From assembly GCA_947177825.1 (NCBI GenBank), contig CAMWWA010000035.1, positions 1-9,823 of the forward strand: DNA of 9,823 nt. The letters are read 5' to 3'. The notes beneath the pieces are model-generated. The model did not search any database. It saw nothing but the letters and a program-made list of their open reading frames with translations, and was not told where the DNA came from. The position numbers and the translations under genes were made by a program. Of the stretch, positions 1 through 7,600 are shown piece after piece. The first letter of the stretch is position 1; each line of letters starts with the position of its first letter. Source of the DNA: an uncultured Clostridia bacterium (lineage in GTDB: Bacteria > Bacillota > Clostridia > Christensenellales > Borkfalkiaceae).

Positions 1-1494
1 GTGGACGACAGCGTGGAGCGCATTGCGAATTTTGCGTGCAAGTCGCAGGCAATCGAAAACAAGCCCTACGACAAAAAGGAACACGCCGAGTTTGCCGCAA
101 GGGTTGCCGCGGGCAGCCTGGTGCTGTTGAAAAACGAGGGCGGAGCGCTGCCTTTAAAAAACGGCGAAAGGGTGGCGGTTATAGGCGATTTTGCAAGAAC
201 GCCGCGCTATCAGGGCGCGGGTTCTTCGCAGATTGTGCCCACTTCACTTGACAATATACTGGGGGAAATTAAAAAATCGCCCTTGAATTATATCGGTTTT
301 GCGCGCGGTTTCAAGCGCGCGGGCGGCAAAAGCAAAGCGCGGATAAGGCGCGCCGTCCGCCTTGCAAAGCGTGCGGACACGATAGTTCTTTGCCTAGGTC
401 TGGACGAAAACAAGGAGTCCGAGGGATGCGACAGAACCGAGCTTTCCATCAACGCAAACCAGATAGAACTGATTGAAAAGCTTGCAAAGCTAGGCAAAAA
501 AATAGTCGTCGTTTTGTCCTGCGGCAGCGCCGTGCTCACGGACTGGGACGTTCACGCGGACGCGCTGCTTCTCGCTCATCTGGGCGGACAGAGCGGCGCA
601 AGAGCGGTGGTGCGCGCGCTTACGGGCGAGGTCAATCCGTCGGGCAGACTTGCCGAAACGTATCCCTTGAAGGAGGACGGCGAGCCGTGCGCACAGGTGT
701 ATGCGGACAGCCCTTTAAGGAGCGACTACGCCGAGGGCATATACGTCGGATATAAGTATTACGATTCGTTCGGCGTTCCCGTCAAATATCCGTTCGGGTA
801 CGGGCTTTCTTATACGCAGTTCGAGTACTCTGACTTTGCGGCGGACGGGCGCGGAGTGCGCTTTACAATAAAGAATACGGGCGGAGTTGCGGGCGCTGCG
901 GTTGCGCAGGTGTATATCCGCGCGCCCAGGGCGAATTTGCAGGTTTCGCCATACGAGCTCAAGCTTTTTAAAAAGGTGTTTTTGCAGGCGGGGGAGAGCA
1001 GGGAAGTCAGCCTGGATTTCGACGAATATTCCTTCCGCACATGGAATACGGATAAGCACCGCTTCGAGGCGGGCGGCGTTTACGACGTGACTTTGAACGC
1101 GGACAGCGCGCACGCATTGTTTGCCGGCACGGTGGAAATAACCGGCGCGCTTGCGGACGGGCAGGGCGTCAAACAAACGTATAAAGAGTACTTTGAAAGC
1201 CACATATCCCCCGACGAGCAGCGCGTTGCGCCCGAAAAGGGTATGCGCGCAAGTCTGGATATGCAGGTCGCCGACCTTATATATTGCAAGGGGCTGGTTG
1301 CAAAAATATTCGGCGTAATCGCAAAGCAGAGCAAGCGTTCCAAGGACAGAATCAAATCGATGGTGTTCGACTGGCTGTGCTTGAGGTCGCTGTTGCAGTT
1401 TATGAATTTCAACGACGCGCAGGCGCAGGGCTTTCTGCTTGCCTGCGACGGGCACTTCTTTAAGGGACTGCGCAAAATACTCACGAAAAAATAA
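1..1494 (+). CDS. GH3 family beta-glycosidase (beta-glucosidase-like), 5'-truncated by window edge
   Basis: This is the C-terminal 497 residues of a glycoside hydrolase family 3 enzyme, which removes sugars from the non-reducing end of beta-glycosides. The GTG at base 1 is probably an internal valine codon, because the fragment opens in the linker after the (beta/alpha)8 barrel and the barrel with its nucleophilic Asp lies outside the window. Visible parts are the alpha/beta sandwich domain (about residues 30-235), the family motif EGCDRTEL at 141-148 whose Glu141 is the probable acid/base, the GIYVGYKYYD segment at 246-255, PFGYGLSYT at 264-272, and a fibronectin-III-like domain (about 283-380) with the SPYELKLFKK and AGESREV signatures. 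A tail of about 105 residues follows (from 392), partly hydrophobic and basic, similar to tails on other Firmicutes GH3 enzymes. The missing N-terminus means no signal peptide can be judged. The stop is followed within two bases by the promoter of the next operon, with no terminator between them. The sugar specificity is unknown. Confidence 0.93.
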   Translation: MDDSVERIANFACKSQAIENKPYDKKEHAEFAARVAAGSLVLLKNEGGALPLKNGERVAVIGDFARTPRYQGAGSSQIVPTSLDNILGEIKKSPLNYIGFARGFKRAGGKSKARIRRAVRLAKRADTIVLCLGLDENKESEGCDRTELSINANQIELIEKLAKLGKKIVVVLSCGSAVLTDWDVHADALLLAHLGGQSGARAVVRALTGEVNPSGRLAETYPLKEDGEPCAQVYADSPLRSDYAEGIYVGYKYYDSFGVPVKYPFGYGLSYTQFEYSDFAADGRGVRFTIKNTGGVAGAAVAQVYIRAPRANLQVSPYELKLFKKVFLQAGESREVSLDFDEYSFRTWNTDKHRFEAGGVYDVTLNADSAHALFAGTVEITGALADGQGVKQTYKEYFESHISPDEQRVAPEKGMRASLDMQVADLIYCKGLVAKIFGVIAKQSKRSKDRIKSMVFDWLCLRSLLQFMNFNDAQAQGFLLACDGHFFKGLRKILTKK

Positions 1495-1495
1495 C

Positions 1496-1524
1496 TTGAT
1501 TTACACGCGCGGTAGTGCTATAAT
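1496..1524 (+). promoter_or_regulatory. Sigma-A-type promoter for the hydrolase pair
   Basis: TTGATT (1496-1501) and a consensus TATAAT (1519-1524) are separated by exactly 17 bases. A TG one base before the -10 box (1516-1517) makes it an extended -10. Transcription would start near 1531, leaving a leader of about 30 bases before the ATG at 1562. The -35 box begins two bases after the GH3 stop codon, so the hydrolase genes can be expressed independently of the GH3 gene. Read-through from GH3 remains possible because no terminator is seen. Confidence 0.8.
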
Positions 1525-1551
1525 TTTTCGTAGAATATTAAAACGCTGTTC

Positions 1552-1556
1552 AGGAG
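1552..1556 (+). promoter_or_regulatory. Shine-Dalgarno AGGAG fixing the start at 1562
   Basis: AGGAG lies five bases before the ATG at 1562. The same frame is open further upstream to an ATG at 1439, but that start would lie inside the GH3 gene and upstream of the promoter. The conserved hydrolase fold begins only after 1562. Confidence 0.85.
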
Positions 1557-1561
1557 TTTAT

Positions 1562-2503
1562 ATGCAAGAAATATATTATCCTTCTTCCGACGGAAAGACT
1601 AATATTCACGCCTGCATATGGCAGGCCGAGGGCGAGCCTAAAGCCGTTTTACAGATTATTCACGGTATGGCGGAGTACGCCGAACGCTACGCGCCGCTTG
1701 CCGAATATCTTACCAAGCAGGGTATAACCGTCTGCGCGGAGGACCATCTCGGTCACGGCAAGTCGGTTTGCGGCGAGGACGATTTGGGCTATTTTGCCGA
1801 ACAGAAGGGCTATTCGCCCGTTCTTAAGGATATACGCGCGCTCACCGAAATCGTAAAGGAAAAAAATCCCGGTCTGCCCTATTTCGTTATGGGGCATTCC
1901 ATGGGCTCGTTCTTCTGCCGCAAGTATATTTCGCTTTACGGCGCGGAGCTTGCCGGCGCCATCGTTATGGGCACGGGATTCAAGGGCAAGGCAACCACGG
2001 GAAGCGCAAAGTTTATAACCAAGCTGGTCGCGCTGTTCAAGGGCTGGCGCTACCGCAGCAAATTTATCGACAACACCGCGTTCGGCTCGTACAATAAGAG
2101 ATTTGAAAAGCGCACGCATTTCGACTGGCTGAGCGCCAATCCCGAAAACGTGGACAACTATATCGCAGACCCGTTGTGCGGCGTGCCCTTTACCTGCAAC
2201 GCATTCTACGGCTTGTTCAGCATAATTCACGAGGCGTGCAAGGCTTCCGTTATGAAGGCGGTGCCTGATAAGCTTCCTATATTCATAGTTGCAGGCGCGG
2301 ACGACCCCGTGGGCGATTACGGCAAGGGAGTGGAAAAGTTCTGCGGCAAGATGGCGAAATACGGCAAGGACGTTTCGATGGTTTTATACCGCGGCTGCCG
2401 CCACGAGATTGTAAACGACGTGTGCGCGCCCCAGCTCTTCGAGGACCTTGCGGCTTTTTTAAAGGACAATATTAAAGACGATGGTAGTACGCAGGCAAAT
2501 TAA
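1562..2503 (+). CDS. Alpha/beta hydrolase, monoacylglycerol lipase / lysophospholipase-like
   Basis: This 313-residue serine hydrolase of the alpha/beta fold (Hydrolase_4, monoglyceride-lipase type) probably cleaves acyl esters such as monoacylglycerols or lysophospholipids. The oxyanion-hole motif HGMAEY is at 34-39, and an EDHLGHGKS stretch follows at 60-68, typical of this subfamily. The nucleophile elbow GHSMGS is at 111-116 with Ser113. The acid is probably Asp248 in GADDPVG, and the base is His281 in CRHEIVND. All three catalytic residues are in the expected order and spacing, so the enzyme should be active. No signal peptide or transmembrane segment is seen, which suggests a cytoplasmic location. 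The length is normal for the family. The gene has its own promoter and Shine-Dalgarno site, and its 3' end overlaps the next gene by 23 bases, so the two are co-transcribed and probably translationally coupled. The exact substrate is an inference. Confidence 0.92.
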   Translation: MQEIYYPSSDGKTNIHACIWQAEGEPKAVLQIIHGMAEYAERYAPLAEYLTKQGITVCAEDHLGHGKSVCGEDDLGYFAEQKGYSPVLKDIRALTEIVKEKNPGLPYFVMGHSMGSFFCRKYISLYGAELAGAIVMGTGFKGKATTGSAKFITKLVALFKGWRYRSKFIDNTAFGSYNKRFEKRTHFDWLSANPENVDNYIADPLCGVPFTCNAFYGLFSIIHEACKASVMKAVPDKLPIFIVAGADDPVGDYGKGVEKFCGKMAKYGKDVSMVLYRGCRHEIVNDVCAPQLFEDLAAFLKDNIKDDGSTQAN

Positions 2504-3233
2504 AATTCCGTCCCTCACGGGCGAAAAGCAAAGGTGCGCCTACGTCTATTTACCCGTCGGCTACGAAGAGGACGGGGATACGCGCTATCCCGTTTTGTAT
2601 ATGTTCGACGGGCACAACCTGTTTACCGACGAAGAGGCGACCTTCGGCAAGTGCTGGGGGCTTGAGGAGTATCTGGACAAGACGGGCACGCCCGTAATCG
2701 TTGCGGCGGTGGAGTGCAACCACGAGGGCAATATGCGCCTTTCGGAGTACTCGCCCGTGACCTTCGACTTTCACGGACAGAAGATTAAAGGGCGCGGCAA
2801 GAAGTATATGGACTGGCTGGTTTCCGACTTCAAGGGTTGGGTGGACGGAGAGTTCCGCACCCTGCCCGACAGGGGCAACACCTTTATTGCGGGCAGCTCC
2901 ATGGGCGGACTTATGACTCTTTACGCGCTTGCAAGGTACGGCAAATATTTCTCGCGCGGCGCGGCGCTTTCGCCCAGCCTGTGGGTGCAGAACGGCGAAA
3001 TTCCCGACTTTATAACAAAGGCGAAATTCGCTTCGGACTGCGTGCTTTTCACCGACTACGGCACGAAGGAATTCAAAAACCATTCGCCCCAGCGCAGACT
3101 GTTCGGAGATACGTTCGCGTTGCTCTGCGAAAAGGGAGTCGCGGTGACGGCGCGCGTCGTTTTAGGCGGCACGCACAGCGAAGCTTCCTGGGAGAAGGAA
3201 ATACCTTTCTTTATGAAAACTTTGGGCTTTTAA
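2481..3233 (+). CDS. Putative esterase, esterase D / Fes-like alpha/beta hydrolase
   Basis: This 250-residue protein matches the putative-esterase family (PF00756, which includes esterase D, enterochelin esterase and mycolyltransferase relatives). The order of features fits: LPVGYEEDGDTRYPVLYMFDG at the N-terminus (24-44), a nucleophile elbow GSSMGG at 138-143 with Ser140, LSPSLW at 163-168, and a C-terminal GGTHSEASWE with the likely catalytic His232. The acid may be Asp192 in TDYGTKE, which I cannot settle by eye. No signal peptide is seen. The start ATG lies inside the end of the upstream hydrolase gene (23-base overlap, different frame). Only a weak, distant AAAGGA precedes it, which fits translational coupling. 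Family members hydrolyse acetyl or feruloyl groups on polysaccharides, siderophore esters or small thioesters. Sugar-ester removal would suit the GH3 neighbour, but that is only a guess. Confidence 0.88.
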   Translation: MVVRRQIKIPSLTGEKQRCAYVYLPVGYEEDGDTRYPVLYMFDGHNLFTDEEATFGKCWGLEEYLDKTGTPVIVAAVECNHEGNMRLSEYSPVTFDFHGQKIKGRGKKYMDWLVSDFKGWVDGEFRTLPDRGNTFIAGSSMGGLMTLYALARYGKYFSRGAALSPSLWVQNGEIPDFITKAKFASDCVLFTDYGTKEFKNHSPQRRLFGDTFALLCEKGVAVTARVVLGGTHSEASWEKEIPFFMKTLGF

Positions 3234-3247
3234 GGGACAAAAGGGGC

Positions 3248-3275
3248 GTTAACCGCGGCATATGCGGCGGTTAAC
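3248..3275 (+). other. Perfect 9-bp inverted repeat downstream of the esterase gene (possible terminator or leader helix)
   Basis: GTTAACCGC (3248-3256) is repeated inverted at 3267-3275. The spacer of ten bases contains the self-complementary GCATATGC. It begins 15 bases after the esterase stop. A run of six T (3290-3295) follows, but 14 bases beyond the stem, too far for a classical intrinsic terminator. It may be a weak terminator, a protein-binding palindrome, or part of the leader of the ATP-grasp gene. Confidence 0.55.
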
Positions 3276-3308
3276 CGTAAAAATCACACTTTTTTAACGG
3301 CAAAATAA

Positions 3309-3325
3309 ACCGCGGAGAACGCGGT
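3309..3325 (+). promoter_or_regulatory. Hairpin abutting the Shine-Dalgarno of the ATP-grasp gene
   Basis: ACCGCG (3309-3314) and CGCGGT (3320-3325) form a 6-bp GC-rich stem with a GAGAA loop. It ends one base before the Shine-Dalgarno TAAGGA (3327-3332). Its arms can also pair with the upstream inverted repeat: AACCGC at 3308-3313 with GCGGTT at 3267-3272, and CGCGGT at 3320-3325 with ACCGCG at 3252-3257. A switch-like leader is therefore possible but unproven. No known riboswitch class was recognised. Confidence 0.4.
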
Positions 3326-3341
3326 GTAAGGACATACCAAA

Positions 3342-4532
3342 ATGAATAACTTTATCTTTATTTCACCCAACTTTCCCGATACGTACTGGCGCTTTTGCAG
3401 GGAATTGAAAAATAACGGCTTCAACGTTCTGGGCATAGGCGACAGCGAATATTTCGAGCTTTCCAACGAGCTGAGGGCAAGCCTTACCGAATACTACAAG
3501 GTTTCCTCGCTGGAAAATTACGACGAGGTTTACCGCGCGGTTGCCTTCTTTTCCTTCCGCTACGGAAAGATTGACTGGCTGGAAAGCAACAACGAATACT
3601 GGCTTGAGCAGGACGCAAAGCTGCGCACCGATTTCAACATAACTTCGGGCTTCCATATCGACGAAATGCCCAAGGTCAAGTTCAAGTCGGAGATGAAGAC
3701 CTACTACAAAAAGGCGGGCATAAAGGTGGCGCGCCACTGCATTGCAACCGACGAAAAGACGTGCAAAAAGTTCATTGAGGAAGTGGGCTACCCCGTAATC
3801 GTCAAGCCCGACAACGGAGTGGGCGCAAACGATACGCACAAGCTTGAAAACGACGGCGATTTGCAAAGGTTTTTCCAGACCAAATACCCCGTTTCCTATA
3901 TAATGGAAGAGTATATTCAGGCGGAGGTCAACTCCTACGACGCGATAGTCAACAGTCAGGGCGAGCCCATTTTCGAGACGGGCAACGTAACGCCGCTGTC
4001 GCTTATGGACGTCGTGACCACAAACGATACTTCGCTTTTCTATATTCTCAACAAGCCATTCGAGGACGTGAGAGCCGCGGGGCGCAAGGTGTTGAAGGCG
4101 TTCGGCGTAAAGAGCCGTTTCGTGCATTTCGAGTTCTTCCGTTTAACCTGCGACCAGCACATAGGCAAGAAGGGCGAGGTGGTTGCGCTGGAAGTCAATA
4201 TGCGCCCGTCGGGCGGCATATCCCCCGATATGATGAACTACGCCAACTCCACCGACGTTTACAAGATTTGGGCGGATATGATTGCGTTCGATAAGTCCGA
4301 CTTGCAGACGGGCGAAAAATATTTCTGCGCGTTTGCAGGCAGGCGCGACGGCAGACATTACGTATTCCGCGAGCAGGATATACGCGATAAATTCTATAAT
4401 AACCTGAAGATAGTGGGCAGGGTGCCGCGCGCGCTTTCGGGTGCGATGGGCGACACTATGTATATCGCCAACTTCAAAACGCAGGCGGAGCTGGACGAAT
4501 TCTTTGCCGAAATGGTTGCGGAAAGACAATAA
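3342..4532 (+). CDS. ATP-grasp domain protein, carboxylate-amine ligase-like, substrate unknown
   Basis: This 396-residue enzyme has the ATP-grasp architecture shared with carbamoyl-phosphate synthase and many carboxylate-amine ligases, which activate a carboxylate as acyl phosphate and join it to an amine or other nucleophile. A Rossmann-like pre-ATP-grasp segment (1-115) opens with FIFISPNFPDTYW. The nucleotide-binding lysine is probably Lys155 in PVIVKPDNGVGA (151-162), the hinge is MEEYI (188-192), and the metal-binding acid and Asn are at VALEVNMRPSGG (281-292), with Glu284, Asn286 and Arg288. A C-terminal part of about 90 residues follows. No signal peptide or membrane segment is seen, so it is probably cytoplasmic. 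The start is supported by TAAGGA nine bases before the ATG. It is separated from the hydrolase pair by a structured gap of 108 bases and ends before a strong terminator, so it may be monocistronic. The substrate is not recognisable. Peptide-like ligation or natural-product tailoring are the usual roles of orphan members. Confidence 0.87.
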   Translation: MNNFIFISPNFPDTYWRFCRELKNNGFNVLGIGDSEYFELSNELRASLTEYYKVSSLENYDEVYRAVAFFSFRYGKIDWLESNNEYWLEQDAKLRTDFNITSGFHIDEMPKVKFKSEMKTYYKKAGIKVARHCIATDEKTCKKFIEEVGYPVIVKPDNGVGANDTHKLENDGDLQRFFQTKYPVSYIMEEYIQAEVNSYDAIVNSQGEPIFETGNVTPLSLMDVVTTNDTSLFYILNKPFEDVRAAGRKVLKAFGVKSRFVHFEFFRLTCDQHIGKKGEVVALEVNMRPSGGISPDMMNYANSTDVYKIWADMIAFDKSDLQTGEKYFCAFAGRRDGRHYVFREQDIRDKFYNNLKIVGRVPRALSGAMGDTMYIANFKTQAELDEFFAEMVAERQ

Positions 4533-4547
4533 GCGGCGTGTCGCCGC
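4533..4547 (+). other. Small perfect hairpin directly after the stop codon
   Basis: GCGGCG (4533-4538) and CGCCGC (4542-4547) are separated by TGT and start at the first base after the ATP-grasp stop. No T-run follows, so it is not an intrinsic terminator by itself. It could stabilise the mRNA 3' end ahead of the true terminator at 4600-4632. Confidence 0.45.
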
Positions 4548-4599
4548 AGCCAAGTTCTTTAAATGCTTGTGCGGATAAAAGCTTGTCACTACAAAAAGT

Positions 4600-4635
4600 A
4601 AAAGCCCGTGCGCTTGGTGCGCACGGGCTTTTTTG
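4600..4635. terminator. Strong bidirectional intrinsic terminator between convergent genes
   Basis: A 14-bp stem (4600-4613 with 4619-4632, GC-rich core GCCCGTGCGC) has a five-base loop TTGGT. On the plus strand it runs directly into TTTTTTGTTTTA. On the minus strand it is followed by the complement of ACAAAAAGTAAAA, also T-rich. It lies 67 bases after the ATP-grasp stop and 15 bases beyond the ABC transporter stop, so it can serve both convergent genes. Confidence 0.92.
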
Positions 4636-4646
4636 TTTTACGTTTA

Positions 4647-7600
4647 TTACAAAGCGCGTATGGAGTCGACGGGCTTTTTGCGCGCCGCGAAGAATACGGG
4701 CAGGAAGGTGGCGACGAACGCAACGACCAGCGCAATTGCAATCATCATTACAACCGACACTATGCCGAACACGAACAGCGCTATGCTGATTCCGAGCTGA
4801 GTGCGCAATACGGTGTTGAGTACCGCGCACACGGTAACCGTGCCCACTATGGAGAGCAGGGTGCATATGCCCACGATAATTCCCGATTCGGCGAAGAATA
4901 TTTTAAAGACGTCAACGCCCCTTGCGCCTACCGCACGCAGGATACCTATTTCCTTGCGCTTGTTGGAAATGGACATGGAAATGAAGTTGAATAAGAGGAG
5001 GGCGGCGAATACCGCAAATACAAGCCCCACCCACAGGAATACCGTGGAAAGCGTTTCGGCAGTTTCGTTTGCCAATTCTATCGTTGAGTATAGCGAGTTT
5101 TCTATATTCAGGAAAACGTCGTTTCCGTCGGCGTTTTTCATACTTACTCTTCCGGCAAGCTTTTTATAGGTTTCCGCTTTGCCGTCGTATTCCAGCATAA
5201 TTCCCGAATACTTTTCGTCATCCGACGGAACGTATTTGGTGGTGGAGGTGTAGTTGAAATTCTGTTCCAGAATCATCACGTGGGCGTCGATAAACGATTG
5301 CGTTAAATATACGCCCTGCTCGCGTTCGTTATAATTGCAGGCAAAGAAACCTACCACTTTCATTTTGTAATTATTTATGTTGCCTACGTAGGTTTGCAAA
5401 TCAAAAGAAGAAACGTAAGTCGTAAGCAAACCGATTAGCTGTTCGAGAGCCTGTTTTCTTTCCTCTTTCTTTAAGTATACGCGTTCGCCTTTAACGTATT
5501 TGTCTCCGTTATAATAATCGGGCTCGTCGTAATAACCGCCGTAATATTTTTGGTAAAGCTCCGAGACGTTGAAATTTTTGTTGTAATAGCTTTCCGCAAA
5601 CCAGTAAAGTTCACGGTTATATTCGGGCGTACCCGCCTCCGAATAAGGCTCGAATCCCGCAATTTCACCGCTCTTAACCTTCGCCATAATATCGGTCATT
5701 ACGTTGATTCTGACTTTGGGAATATCGCGGAGCGCATCGACGTCTATAATCATTTCGTCGTCGGCAAGGGTGGTTTTGTCTTTGTCGAAGAAGCAGATTC
5801 TTATGGGCTCGTCGTTACTGTAAGCTCTTACGTAGTCGGAAAGGTAGGAGCCGTCTTCGGGGCTGCCGTCCCACCAGTACGGTGCGGCTTTTCTGCTGCC
5901 GTCAGCCTTTGCCGCGGCGTTTAAACCGGTCTCGTCATCGTCGCTTTGTACTGTAAATTCGCCCGTTTCGTCGTCGAATACGTATTCGGGTTCTTTGTAA
6001 AACAGACCTCCGCTAATCCGCTCGAAACGGCTGTAAAATCCGTAAGCGCTCGATTCGAACGCGTATTCGTACTCTGAGTAGAAGTTTTCGGAAACGAGGG
6101 CGAGCTTGTGCAGACTTTCGGACTCCATATATTTATTGAACGACATGGAAAGCATAAAGTCGTTTATCTGTTCGCTGCCCTTGAACTTATCGTATTTACC
6201 GTCAACTTCGCCGCTTTGGAAAACGCCCGTTATCTTAAAAGCTTTTTCCTGGTCGCGCAGTTCGAGTGCGATATATTTGCCTATGACGTCCTGCTCCGAA
6301 TTAACGGTAACGGAATCGGCGTTTGCGTAGCCGGTTATCCTGCCTTTTTCGTCAACCGTCACTTCCTTGAAGGTCGCACCCTTGCACTGGAAAACTTCAA
6401 TCATATAGGACGATATGCAGATTTCATCCGCACTTGTGGGATAGGTTCCGGTAATTAACGTGCGCAAATTGTTGCCCTCGGGAACGTAAGCAAACTTTAC
6501 GATATTTGCCGAATAATATTCAAGCTGATTATTATTCATATTGTTGAGCGTAACGTTTCTTATGCGTACGGTCGAGTCGGGGGTAAAGTAACCGTAAGTG
6601 GAGGAGCCGTATTCGTCCGCTAACGCGGCGACTTCGGCTTCGGTGAACTTGGCGGAGTTGTAGTCGAAGTAAGTATCCGAGCCCTCGCCAATGTATTCAT
6701 AGGTCGTTTCCATCCTGTATTTTTTGGTTACGTTTATGTATTCGTAGCCGCTGTCCGCAAACGACTTTGCCGCAACCTCCCTGCCGTTGTAGGTCATAAG
6801 GGTGGAGAACAGTCCGAACATCGTAAACGCAATGCACGAAAGGAAGATGGTGAATATCAGGCGGATAGGCTTTAATTTAAGTCCGCTTGCGCCTATCCTT
6901 ATCGCCTTTGCCGCGGGCAGGCGCGAACGGATAAGCTTGCTCTCTTCCTTTGTATACTGCTTGTCGGCAAGCGCGTCCGCCTTAGTGCCGCCGAATGTTT
7001 CGGTCGAGCCGCTGTCCGACATTCTGTTGGACTTTTTAAAGTTGGCTATCTCGCTTTCGCCGTTGGTTATAATCACGTCGCCGTCGGTCTTTTTAATGAA
7101 TTCCTGAATGGTTTTCATATTCGCCGCGGTAAGCGTGCTGCCGCTTTTGATGGAAAGGGTGTTGCCGCCTATCACCGAAACGTTTTCGTCCAGCTGTTCG
7201 GGCGGCACGTGCTCCTTGGTCACGTCGGAAATAATCTTGCCGTCCTGCAGCTCGACTATTCTGTCGCCGTAAATTTCCGCAAACTCCCTGTCGTGCGAAA
7301 CGACTATTACGAGGCGCGTTTGAGAAAGCTTTTTAAGCGTGTCGAAAACCTGCTTGCCCGTCGCCGAATCGAGTGCGCCCGTCGGCTCGTCCGCCATAAT
7401 AATCTGCGGTTCCTTTACGAGTGCGCGCGCGATTGCGATACGCTGCTTCTGTCCGCCCGAAAGGGTGTTGGGCTTGCGCTTTGCAAAAGCTTCCAGCTCA
7501 ACGTCGCGAAGAAGCGCGTTAATCTTTTCCCTGTCCTTGGGCTTGCCCTGCAGTTCCAAAGCAAGCGCAATGTTGTCCTCTACGTTGAACTCGTCTAAAA

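Noticed and set aside
715..1455. 246-codon minus-strand open frame opposite the GH3 gene
   Set aside because: The plus strand has clear GH3 motifs. The minus frame is a codon-bias shadow with no recognisable domain.
1649..2230. 193-codon minus-strand frame opposite the alpha/beta hydrolase, and the similar frame at 2550-3083
   Set aside because: Both are shadows of genes with intact catalytic triads or nucleophile elbows on the plus strand.
3363..4127. 254-codon minus-strand open frame opposite the ATP-grasp gene
   Set aside because: ATP-grasp motifs define the plus-strand frame. The antisense product has no motif and lies wholly inside it.
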